DNA from: an uncultured Pseudomonadota bacterium
GTDB lineage: Bacteria; Myxococcota_A; UBA796; CAJQPC01
DNA length: 54,816 nt
Assembly (NCBI GenBank): GCA_913060515.1
Contig: CAJXRZ010000041.1
Location: 1 to 54,816, forward strand
Direction: 5' to 3'
Part shown: piece after piece, positions 1-7,584 of the stretch
Numbering within the stretch: the first letter of the stretch is position 1
Layout: each line of letters opens with the position of its first letter
Notes under the pieces: model-generated
What the model was told of the DNA's origin: nothing
What the model saw: only the letters and a program-made list of their open reading frames with translations
Database searches by the model: none
Position numbers and translations under genes: made by a program

Positions 1-48
1 CGAGATTTCTGCCTGTCTCGTGGGCTCGGAGATGTGTATAAGAGACAG
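1..48 (+). other. Nextera sequencing adapter contamination
   Basis: Bases 30-48 are the 19-base Tn5 mosaic end AGATGTGTATAAGAGACAG. They are preceded by the Nextera read-2 segment GTCTCGTGGGCTCGG (15-29), an 8-base index TTCTGCCT (7-14) and the tail CGAGAT of the i7 primer (1-6). This is untrimmed library sequence at the contig end and does not belong to the organism. Genomic sequence starts at about base 49. Confidence 0.98.
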
Positions 49-182
49 CGCCTGAGCACGATCTCCGCGCGGGCCAAACAGAGCAGAATGTAGGTAGTAG
101 GTCATCTCTCCCGTACACGTAGTTGCACGCATTCAAGGCGTGGTGTATGTACCGGGCGCTCAGAAGGGGAGCCGACCAGCAC

Positions 183-1310
183 ATGACCCAGCTCTTCTCC
201 CCGACCATGCTCCGCGAGATCCGCGGACTGCCAGGTGCCCGCCACAGCTTCGTCAAGCAGCTCTGTGCCTCCGGAACCACCGAAGAACGCCTTCGTTACC
301 AGATCAACGCGGGCATGGAGCACCTCCCTGAGCCGCTGCGCATGAGCATCGCTGAGCGACTGAGCTCGCTGGACAACCGTCGCTTCTTCCAAGGCTTCGC
401 CGAGCTGGCCACCGCACGCGTGCTGCAGCGAGGGGCTTGGACCCTGGCCAGCCCGAGCCCAAGCGGCTTCCAGGCTGTGCGGCCCTCTGGCATGCCCGTC
501 AACGTGCTGGTGCTCTCCTTCGTACACGCCGGCGCCCTTGGACTGGATCGGCAGCGGGTCTCCCTCCTGGAGCAGACCCTGGGCCGGGTCTCGGCGCGCA
601 CGCGCTTTGTGGTCTCCGTTCGCCGCTGGCTGCCCCAAGGCTTCCACGCCGAGCCCGTACGGCAGGCCGTGGAGCTCTGGCTGCGCGAGGTCGAGGCAGG
701 ACGCTGGAAGACCCGCTACGCCGCCTACGAAGACGAGGCGGTCTCCCTTGAGTTCGGCTTGGTTGGCGACTTGGACAGCCCAGTGCGCACCACCGGCGAG
801 CAAGCCGCTCCTCTGCTGACCTTGGGCCCCTTTGGCGGCGCGACCGCAATGGGCGCCATCGAGTCCAAGGTGGTTCTGGAGTTGGACCGCCTGCGGGTCA
901 GCCCAGCCGGTCACCAGCCGGTGCTGCTCTCGGTGGTTGGCGACCGTTCATGGGGAATTCCCCACAACACGCTGCAAGCCTTCTTCTACGGAAAGCCCCG
1001 CTGGATCCAGTGCTCTTGGGAGCCAGGCACCCCAGAGTGGGAAGCCTGTTTGAGCCGAGAGGCTGAACCCTGCCTCTACAAGGATCCCCTCTACCAGGGC
1101 GTCATGGGCACACTGCTGCTGCACCGCAGCGCCCAGGAACGCTTGGATCTTGGCGGCGCCGCCTGGAGCAATCCCTTCGCGCCAGTCCCACTGGCCGCCG
1201 CTGAGATCCCCTTGGACAGCATCGCCGCCTACACAACGGACGAGGAGCGCCCAGTCCTGCGCCGTTTCTCCGGAGCCAAGCACGTGAGCATCGCCGGAGC
1301 CCTGCCATGA
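183..1310 (+). CDS. Protein of unknown function, upstream of tdk
   Basis: The predicted product is about 375 residues, soluble, with no signal peptide or membrane segment. I recognise no domain. The N-terminal part (MTQLFSPTMLREIRGLPGARH) is helical and rich in Arg and Leu. The C-terminal part is mixed alpha/beta. The ATG at 183 has a GGGGAG about 11 bases upstream. An ATG at 147 (AAGG 8 bases upstream) and a TTG at 123 are in frame and also possible. The stop overlaps the tdk start in an ATGA, so the two are probably cotranscribed and translationally coupled. Function unknown. Confidence 0.75.
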   Translation: MTQLFSPTMLREIRGLPGARHSFVKQLCASGTTEERLRYQINAGMEHLPEPLRMSIAERLSSLDNRRFFQGFAELATARVLQRGAWTLASPSPSGFQAVRPSGMPVNVLVLSFVHAGALGLDRQRVSLLEQTLGRVSARTRFVVSVRRWLPQGFHAEPVRQAVELWLREVEAGRWKTRYAAYEDEAVSLEFGLVGDLDSPVRTTGEQAAPLLTLGPFGGATAMGAIESKVVLELDRLRVSPAGHQPVLLSVVGDRSWGIPHNTLQAFFYGKPRWIQCSWEPGTPEWEACLSREAEPCLYKDPLYQGVMGTLLLHRSAQERLDLGGAAWSNPFAPVPLAAAEIPLDSIAAYTTDEERPVLRRFSGAKHVSIAGALP

Positions 1311-1960
1311 TGCAGCCCCACCACGTCACTGGAAACGTCGGCTGGATCGAGGTGATCTGCGGCTGCATGTTCTCCGGAAAGACCGAAGAGCTCATCCGCC
1401 GCGTGCGCCGCGCCCAGTACGCACGCCAGGACTACGTGGTCTTCAAACCCCGCATCGACGATCGCTACGAGGCGGGAAGCGTGGGATCTCACAGCGGACA
1501 GCTGCTGCGCTCCATCCAGATCGACAACGCCCATCAAATTCTCGAGTTCGTGGGCAACGCCGAAGTCGTCGGCATCGACGAGGCTCAGTTTCTGGGCATG
1601 GAGCTCGTGGAGATCTGCGAGACCCTGGCAAACGAGGGCCGGCGCGTCCTGGTCGCCGGACTGGATCAGGACTTTCAGGGCAAGCCCTTCGAGCCGATCC
1701 CACAGCTTTTGGCCGTCGCTGAGTACATCTCCAAGATGCTTGCGATCTGCACCGTGTGCGGCAACCCGGCCGATCGCAGTCAGCGTATGGTGGCAGGCGA
1801 CGACCGTGTTTTGGTCGGCGCGACGGGGTCCTACGAGGCCCGCTGTCGCATGCACTGGAGCCCCGAGCCTCTGCATTCTCGGCAGCAGGAGCTCCCTCTT
1901 GGGCGCAACCTGGCTCCCCCTCCGGAAGACCCTTCGGACGCACAAGGCGCCGGAGCCTGA
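1307..1960 (+). CDS. tdk: Thymidine kinase, type II
   Basis: The enzyme phosphorylates thymidine to dTMP with ATP in the cytoplasmic pyrimidine salvage pathway. The Walker A loop is GCMFSGKTEEL at about residues 19-29. It is followed by the FKPR-x-DDRY segment, the Walker B-type DEAQFL at about 92-97, and the zinc-binding pairs C-x2-C (CTVC) and C-x2-H (CRMH) near the C terminus, all typical of the tetrameric type II family. At 217 residues it is slightly longer than usual because of a Pro-rich tail. Translation starts at ATG 1307 or the adjacent ATG 1310, inside an ATGA overlap with the upstream gene. Confidence 0.95.
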   Translation: MMQPHHVTGNVGWIEVICGCMFSGKTEELIRRVRRAQYARQDYVVFKPRIDDRYEAGSVGSHSGQLLRSIQIDNAHQILEFVGNAEVVGIDEAQFLGMELVEICETLANEGRRVLVAGLDQDFQGKPFEPIPQLLAVAEYISKMLAICTVCGNPADRSQRMVAGDDRVLVGATGSYEARCRMHWSPEPLHSRQQELPLGRNLAPPPEDPSDAQGAGA

Positions 1961-2044
1961 CAAATGCCTTGCGCAGATGGCGCCTGGGCAGCTTGACGGC
2001 ACCTGGGGGGTTGGAGTAGCAGAGACCACCCCTGGGAGACCTCG

Positions 2045-3892
2045 ATGTCCTTGCCCCTTGGCCTTTTGGCCCTGACGCTGACCGCACAAGCCGCCGTTTC
2101 CGGCTCCGCCAAGTCCTCCTCCGCAAAGGTGGACTCCGAAGACAAGAAGATCAAGTACGACGCCTCAAAGGCTGTCGACGGCAGCTTCGGTTTGGGCTGG
2201 GGCGAAGATGAGGACGGCTACGGCGAGGGCAGCTGGTTGGAGCTGGACTTGGGGCGCACCCAGGAGCTCAGCGAGATCAACATCTGGCCGGGCAACCTCT
2301 CCCAAGGGCAGAAGTCCTTCCGCGAGTACAGCCGCCCCAAGAAGGTCAAGGTGACCATCAGCGGTGGAGCGGACGGCGAGAAGGAGATCGAGGCGGTCCT
2401 GCTCGACCGCATTCAGCGCTACGACATCGAATTGGATGAGCCGATCTCCGCACGCAAAGTGCGCATCGAGGTGATCGAGGTCTACGAGGGCTTCGTGTTC
2501 TCGGACATGTACATCGCCGAGGTCGCGGTGAACTTCACCAGCTCCCGCGAGAAGATCCAGCCGCTGATCGACTGGCTGGACACCCCCAGCGCTCAGAAGG
2601 CCTGGGATGCACACGACGCCAAGGTCGAGGCCGCCTTTGTCGCCTACATGGACGCCGACTTTGGAGACCAGGACAGCCTGGAGTTCCTCATGTCTCAGGC
2701 GGGCGATGGCGCCGAGTTCATCCGCCTCAAGGCCCCCAAGCTGGTGGACGTGGGCTACCGCGCCGCCGCGGTCAAGCCCGACGAGCTGAGCATCGATGCC
2801 CTCTCCAAGATCAAGGACGCCAACGCCATCCCCGCCCTGGAGATGGCGCAGCTTCGCTCCTACGGAAAGGCTCGTGCCGAGCTCGAAGACCTGGTCGAGA
2901 TCTTCTACGCCTACCAAGAGCTGATCGGCGGCGCCTCCCTGAACGTGCCCTACTGGGGCGAGTCTGGGTGGTCCCTTGGACAGATTCAGTCCTTCTCGGA
3001 GCCTGTGCCAATCGAGGTGACCCCCGAGGGGGACCTGCTCTTGGCCGACATCGGCAACAACCGGGTGCAGCGCTTCACCTACGAGGGACGCGCCGACAAG
3101 GAGTGGGGCGGCGGAAAGGCCGACCTGTCCAAGACTTGGTTCGACGAAGGGCGCCCCTGGTACGTCACTGGCCAGGCCTCGGGTGACCGCAACGGCGAGT
3201 TCATGAACCCGCTGGACATCGAGATGGTGCCCATGGGCGATGGCATGGGCTTCGCCGTCTTGGACGCCTCCAAGCGCGTGCAGGTCTACGACCAAGAAGG
3301 CCGCGCGGTCATTGGCTGGAAGGTGCAGAACAGCAGCTCGCAGCTCGACCCGAACGTCGGCGGCGAGGGCTACCTGGCTTGGGTCCCCCGCAAGAAGCGC
3401 CTGTACGTGATCCTGGGCGACGAGCTCATCGCCTACAACTTGGACGCCGAGGAGCTGGGCCGTTGGGAGCTGGAGGACGGCACCCCGAACGCGGTCGAGG
3501 TTGGCAAGAACAACAAGCTCTACATGGCCTTTGGACGCGAGGTCATCAAGTACGACTTGGACGGCTTTCGGCACGGGGTGATCTGGGACGAGGATGAGCT
3601 CGGCGAAGGCTTCGAGGACATGGACCTGACCCTGGACGAGAACAAGCGCATGTGGGTGGTCACCGACCAGGGCTACGCGCACAAGTTCAAGAACGAGCGC
3701 AAGAAGGAGTACTCGGTGCGCTTCTCGGACGTGAGCCTGATCCGTCCACGAATCGCCGTCCAAGAGGACATCCTCTACTGCGTGGATCGCGACCGGATCA
3801 TCCGCTTGGACGCGCTCCAGGCCAAGTTGGACGCTGAGGAAGCGGCATTGGAGGCAGCCGAAGAGGCCGCCGCCAACGCCACCGAGGAGTAG
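2045..3892 (+). CDS. Secreted discoidin-like and beta-propeller protein
   Basis: The product is 615 residues with a short N-terminal signal peptide (MSLPLGLLALTLTAQA, cleavage about 16/17). Residues of about 20-170 resemble an F5/8 type C (discoidin/NADase-type glycan-binding) jellyroll, with KAVDGSFGLGWGE, SWLELDLG and VRIEVIEVYEG. A helical linker follows. Residues of about 330-590 contain NHL/SMP-30-type propeller blades (DLLLADIGNNRVQRFTYEG, GFAVLDASKRVQVYDQEGR). The tail is a Glu/Ala-rich helix. GGGAG precedes the ATG. A cell-surface or extracellular binding role is inferred, and no catalytic residues are evident. Confidence 0.8.
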   Translation: MSLPLGLLALTLTAQAAVSGSAKSSSAKVDSEDKKIKYDASKAVDGSFGLGWGEDEDGYGEGSWLELDLGRTQELSEINIWPGNLSQGQKSFREYSRPKKVKVTISGGADGEKEIEAVLLDRIQRYDIELDEPISARKVRIEVIEVYEGFVFSDMYIAEVAVNFTSSREKIQPLIDWLDTPSAQKAWDAHDAKVEAAFVAYMDADFGDQDSLEFLMSQAGDGAEFIRLKAPKLVDVGYRAAAVKPDELSIDALSKIKDANAIPALEMAQLRSYGKARAELEDLVEIFYAYQELIGGASLNVPYWGESGWSLGQIQSFSEPVPIEVTPEGDLLLADIGNNRVQRFTYEGRADKEWGGGKADLSKTWFDEGRPWYVTGQASGDRNGEFMNPLDIEMVPMGDGMGFAVLDASKRVQVYDQEGRAVIGWKVQNSSSQLDPNVGGEGYLAWVPRKKRLYVILGDELIAYNLDAEELGRWELEDGTPNAVEVGKNNKLYMAFGREVIKYDLDGFRHGVIWDEDELGEGFEDMDLTLDENKRMWVVTDQGYAHKFKNERKKEYSVRFSDVSLIRPRIAVQEDILYCVDRDRIIRLDALQAKLDAEEAALEAAEEAAANATEE

Positions 3893-3923
3893 ACCCCTCT
3901 GGCAGCCGGTTAGCATTCAAGGC

Positions 3924-5210
3924 ATGAAAAGCCGTGCCTTGATTCTCTCCGCCGCGGGCGCCTCCTTGCTGGGGGGCGCTCTTCTCTTTGTGGCCTGCAA
4001 GACGGAGCCAGCCCCGTCTCCAGACGGCCCCGTGGTGACCTCGCCGCCGGAAGGCGTCCCGACTCCACCCGCAGCGAACGCCTTTCCGGTGCCCAAGGCG
4101 ATGACAAACAGCGCCAAGAGCCCCGCTGCCGTCCCCGCTTCTCCGGACGCCGAGCGCGCACTGGCCGAGCTGCAGAAGGTCTGTCAGACCCACGGCGGTG
4201 ATCCTGAGAACCCTTGGGCCATCGCCCACGGTCTCTTGGCCTTCGGCCCTGAGATGACCCTGTCCAACGGTGAGCCCGCCGTGGACTACCTGTACACCCG
4301 CTACGCCGAGGTCTCGGAGATCCAAGGCCAGCGTCTGATCGCCTTCCCCAAGGAGCGCGGCGGCATCGAGATCGAGCCCCACACGGACTTGGTGCTCAAG
4401 GCCATCACCGAGAGCGGCCTGCCTCCAGAGCGCGAGGTCCTGGTCGCTGGGGAGACCTTCACCCTCGCCGATCACTGGGAGCACAGCCTTCGCACCAGCT
4501 TCCTGGACAAGACCAGCGGGGAGAGCAGCTACACCACCCCCAACGACATGCCTTGGGGCGTTCAAGCGCTGGCCGCCTGGGGCACACCGCAACAAACCCA
4601 GTGGAAGGCCTTCCAAGGCACGGAGATGGACCTGGACGACCTGGTCAAGTTCCAGGCCCACGTGCTCACCCAAGAGAGCACCTTCATGTACCAGGCCATG
4701 CTGGCTGGGACAGGCTTTGAGAAGAAGCGCCAAGGCGTGTTCAACTACACCTGCGGCGGCGCCCACTTGGTTCAAGGCAGCATCCAGCCGATCGCGGCCG
4801 GCTACGGGAACACCCAGGATCGCGAGAAGATGGCGGCGCAGGGCACCCTGTTGGCCTACCGCTACCCCGTCGAGATGGGCGTCTACGAGCAGGCACGCAA
4901 GCAGGCTCCGAGCCAAGCCATGGTGCTCTACGTGCAGCAGCTCAAGTTCATCGGCCACTGGCTGGAGAGCATGCACAAGCTGGCCGCAACGGGGATCTAC
5001 ACCCCCAGCGCCCTGGACCAGCAGGTCATGGCCCAGGCCGTCGGTGACTTGATCACGACCACGGCCGCTCTCAAGCAGCTGGGCGCCCTGGACAACGCGG
5101 CCAAGATTCGCGAGAGCAACAACCAGCTCTACTTGGACATCGTCGGCGACAGCTGCCATGCCGTGCGTGGCATGGAGTTGGCCCTCGGGAAGAGCGAGGT
5201 ACGCTGGTAA
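3924..5210 (+). CDS. Lipoprotein of unknown function
   Basis: The product is 428 residues. The N terminus (MKSRALILSAAGASLL...LFVACKTEP) is a signal peptide ending in a lipobox-like FVAC, so the mature protein would be lipidated at Cys25. A Pro-rich linker (about 30-60) separates the anchor from a soluble, helix-rich domain of about 360 residues. I recognise no family. It starts 31 bases after the discoidin-propeller gene, with AAGG just upstream of ATG 3924, and may share its transcript. It converges with cheB. Confidence 0.75.
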   Translation: MKSRALILSAAGASLLGGALLFVACKTEPAPSPDGPVVTSPPEGVPTPPAANAFPVPKAMTNSAKSPAAVPASPDAERALAELQKVCQTHGGDPENPWAIAHGLLAFGPEMTLSNGEPAVDYLYTRYAEVSEIQGQRLIAFPKERGGIEIEPHTDLVLKAITESGLPPEREVLVAGETFTLADHWEHSLRTSFLDKTSGESSYTTPNDMPWGVQALAAWGTPQQTQWKAFQGTEMDLDDLVKFQAHVLTQESTFMYQAMLAGTGFEKKRQGVFNYTCGGAHLVQGSIQPIAAGYGNTQDREKMAAQGTLLAYRYPVEMGVYEQARKQAPSQAMVLYVQQLKFIGHWLESMHKLAATGIYTPSALDQQVMAQAVGDLITTTAALKQLGALDNAAKIRESNNQLYLDIVGDSCHAVRGMELALGKSEVRW

Positions 5211-5216
5211 AGCTGC

Positions 5217-6224
5217 TCAGGCGGCTTCTTTCTGCCAACTGAGCACTCTGCGTCCCATGTCGGTGATGCCGAGCAGTTCCTTGGCAGCGCCAAGCTCCCA
5301 AGCCACCCTGGGCATGCCCCAGACCACTGAGCTGGCCTCGTCTTGGGCCACGGTCGCGCAGCCGGACTGGGCCATGGACAGGAGCCCCTGGGCGCCATCA
5401 CGGCCCATCCCAGTGAGCAGAATCCCCAGCGCCTTTCCCTTGGCAACCAGGGCGATGGAGCGGAAGAGCACGTCCACGCTGGGTCGGTGCCCGCTGACCT
5501 TGTCTCCGTCTCGCACCGAGATCTCGAAGCTGCCAGGGCCGCCCCTCACGCGCATGTGCTGACCACCGGGCGCGATGTAGACGTGGCCCGTTTGCAGGCG
5601 GTCGCCATCTCGTGCCTCGCACACCTGAACCTGGCACTCCGCGTTCAGGCGCGCAGCGAAGCTGTTGGTGAAGCCCGCTGGCATGTGTTGGACCACCACA
5701 ACCGGTGGCAGGCCCGCTGGCAGGGACATCAGCACAGACTTGATGGCGTCGGTTCCCCCTGTCGACGCTCCGATGGCCACCACACTGCGCGCGGGCTGCC
5801 CGCTGTTCAGGAGCTGGGATGCGCCTTGACCATGGCCTCCGGGCCCGATGGCCATGACACAAGAGATGACCTCCGCCAACATGGTCTCGGCGGTGCTGCC
5901 GACCAGGTGTGCCGAGGGCTTGACCACCACACGACGGGCGCCGGCTTGAAGGGCCTCGGTCCGACGAGACTGATGGGATGTGACCACCACAGTGGGCAGA
6001 TCGTGCTGGGGAATGAGGCGCTTGAGGAACTCAATACCGTTCATCTTGGGCATCTCAATGTCCAAGGTCATCACGTCGGGCTTGAGGGACACAATGTGGT
6101 CCCTGGCCTCGTAGACATCGCGGGCGGTGGCGATAACCTCGATGCCCGGAACCTTCGCCAGGGCGCGCTTGAGCACCTCCCGGGCCACGATAGAGTCATC
6201 CACAATCAATACACGAACGCTCAT
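5217..6224 (-). CDS. cheB: Chemotaxis protein-glutamate methylesterase CheB
   Basis: CheB removes methyl groups from receptor glutamates and deamidates glutamines as the adaptation arm of chemotaxis signalling. The 335-residue protein has an N-terminal receiver domain (acidic D9/D10, phosphoacceptor D55 in TLDIEMP, K102 in VVKPS) and a C-terminal esterase domain. The catalytic serine is S154 in GASTGG, the histidine is H180 in VVQHMP, and the aspartate is in the GMGRDG segment. Its ATG overlaps the cheR stop in an ATGA, which indicates translational coupling. Confidence 0.96.
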   Translation of the reverse strand: MSVRVLIVDDSIVAREVLKRALAKVPGIEVIATARDVYEARDHIVSLKPDVMTLDIEMPKMNGIEFLKRLIPQHDLPTVVVTSHQSRRTEALQAGARRVVVKPSAHLVGSTAETMLAEVISCVMAIGPGGHGQGASQLLNSGQPARSVVAIGASTGGTDAIKSVLMSLPAGLPPVVVVQHMPAGFTNSFAARLNAECQVQVCEARDGDRLQTGHVYIAPGGQHMRVRGGPGSFEISVRDGDKVSGHRPSVDVLFRSIALVAKGKALGILLTGMGRDGAQGLLSMAQSGCATVAQDEASSVVWGMPRVAWELGAAKELLGITDMGRRVLSWQKEAA

Positions 6225-7066
6225 GCGGTCCTCCGCCGGTACACACCGGGCTGGACGTACTCAAACACCGAGTCTCGTCCGATGGTCTCGCTGTGACTGA
6301 TGAAGAGCCACCCCCCGGGAACCAAGACATCATGGATGCGTTGGAGTACTGCTTCAGTGGTGTCTTTATCAAAATATATCAACACATTACGACAGAACAC
6401 CACATGCATTTTCTGTCGAAATGGGTACGCGCGCGCCACCAAATTTAGGCGCCTCCAGGTCAACTCAGCCGCCGCCTTGGCCCGCAGCTTCATCTGCGAT
6501 GGCCCGCTTGACTCAAAGTGTCGACGCAGCTCGACGGGCAAGCGCAAGACGTTCTGGCTCTCCCAAACACCCGCCCGAGCATGGGCCAAGGCGCTGGCGC
6601 TGATGTCGGTCGCGAGCACCCCGGTGCGCCAGCCGCCTTTGCATTGGAAGTACTCCATGGTGAGCAGAGACAGGGTGACCGGCTCCTCGCCAGTGGCCGC
6701 AGCAGCACACCAGATCCGCAGGTCACGCTCCATGCGGAAGCGCCGTTCCAGCTCCGGCAACACCACCGTCGCAAAGAGCTTGAAGTGCTCCGGCTCGCGC
6801 CAAAAGTAGGTGTGGTTGGTGCTCGCCTTGTCGATCAGCTCCGAGAGCACAGCCATGTCCGGCCACTGCCCCAGCCGCTCAGCGAAGAAGGCGTCGAAGC
6901 TCAGCCCTCCGGTGGCCTGGTACACCGCCTGCAAGCGAATGGAGATGGAGAGGCGTTTGTGCTCGGGCAGCTCAATGCCAAACTGCTCCTGGAGCAGAGC
7001 CGCAACCCGACGAAACTGCGTGTCGCTGAGCTCCCCTTGGCTGAATTGGGCACTGCTTGAAGCCAT
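6221..7066 (-). CDS. cheR: Chemotaxis protein methyltransferase CheR
   Basis: CheR transfers methyl groups from S-adenosylmethionine to receptor glutamates. The 281-residue protein has the N-terminal helical CheR domain (about 10-75) followed by the Rossmann-type methyltransferase domain, including the SAM-binding CAAAATGEEPVTLSLL segment, the FCRNVLIYFD motif and the terminal GGWLFISHSET strand. No TPR extension is present. It lies 4 bases downstream of the cheW stop and overlaps cheB, so cheA-W-R-B is one operon in that order. Confidence 0.96.
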   Translation of the reverse strand: MASSSAQFSQGELSDTQFRRVAALLQEQFGIELPEHKRLSISIRLQAVYQATGGLSFDAFFAERLGQWPDMAVLSELIDKASTNHTYFWREPEHFKLFATVVLPELERRFRMERDLRIWCAAAATGEEPVTLSLLTMEYFQCKGGWRTGVLATDISASALAHARAGVWESQNVLRLPVELRRHFESSGPSQMKLRAKAAAELTWRRLNLVARAYPFRQKMHVVFCRNVLIYFDKDTTEAVLQRIHDVLVPGGWLFISHSETIGRDSVFEYVQPGVYRRRTA

Positions 7067-7070
7067 GCGC

Positions 7071-7541
7071 TTAAGCGGCCTTTGCTGCGGGTTGGCCGAG
7101 CAGCACAGGCAGGTCGATCAGCAAGCGAACGCTGTCCTCGTCGTGGCCCAGGCCTTTCAAGAAGTGCCTGGAGCCCAGTCCGACTCGGGGTGGGCTGTCC
7201 ACCTTGGAGTCCGGGATCTCCAAGACCTCCGAGACGGTATCGACCATCAGGCCGACCGTGTCCTCACCGACCATGACCACCACAATGCAGGTGCGCGAGG
7301 TGGTGGGGACCTTCTCCAGACCGATGCGGGTACGAACGCACATCACCGGAATGACCCGGCCTCTGAGGTTGATGACTCCGACGATGTGACCGGCCACATC
7401 CGGAAGCGGAGTGATCGGTTGTACGCCGATAATCTCGCGCACAGCCTCAATCTGGACACCGTAGGTCTCCTGCCCGATGTAGAAGGTCAGGAAACTGTGG
7501 GCCTCTGGGGGCCCAGCTTTGGTGGCTTCTGCCTGGATCAT
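7071..7541 (-). CDS. cheW: Chemotaxis coupling protein CheW
   Basis: CheW is the scaffold that links receptors to the CheA kinase. The 156-residue product is a single CheW SH3-like beta domain: FYIGQETYGVQIEAVREII, ITPLPDVAGHIVGVINLRGRVIPV and the VDTVSEVLEI segment are all typical. It sits 43 bases after the cheA stop and 4 bases before cheR. No receptor gene is found in the window, so its partner receptors are encoded elsewhere. Confidence 0.95.
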   Translation of the reverse strand: MIQAEATKAGPPEAHSFLTFYIGQETYGVQIEAVREIIGVQPITPLPDVAGHIVGVINLRGRVIPVMCVRTRIGLEKVPTTSRTCIVVVMVGEDTVGLMVDTVSEVLEIPDSKVDSPPRVGLGSRHFLKGLGHDEDSVRLLIDLPVLLGQPAAKAA

Positions 7542-7584
7542 CCGTCCTCCAACTGCCTTCTCATCGGATCAAAAGGGGCTGCAC

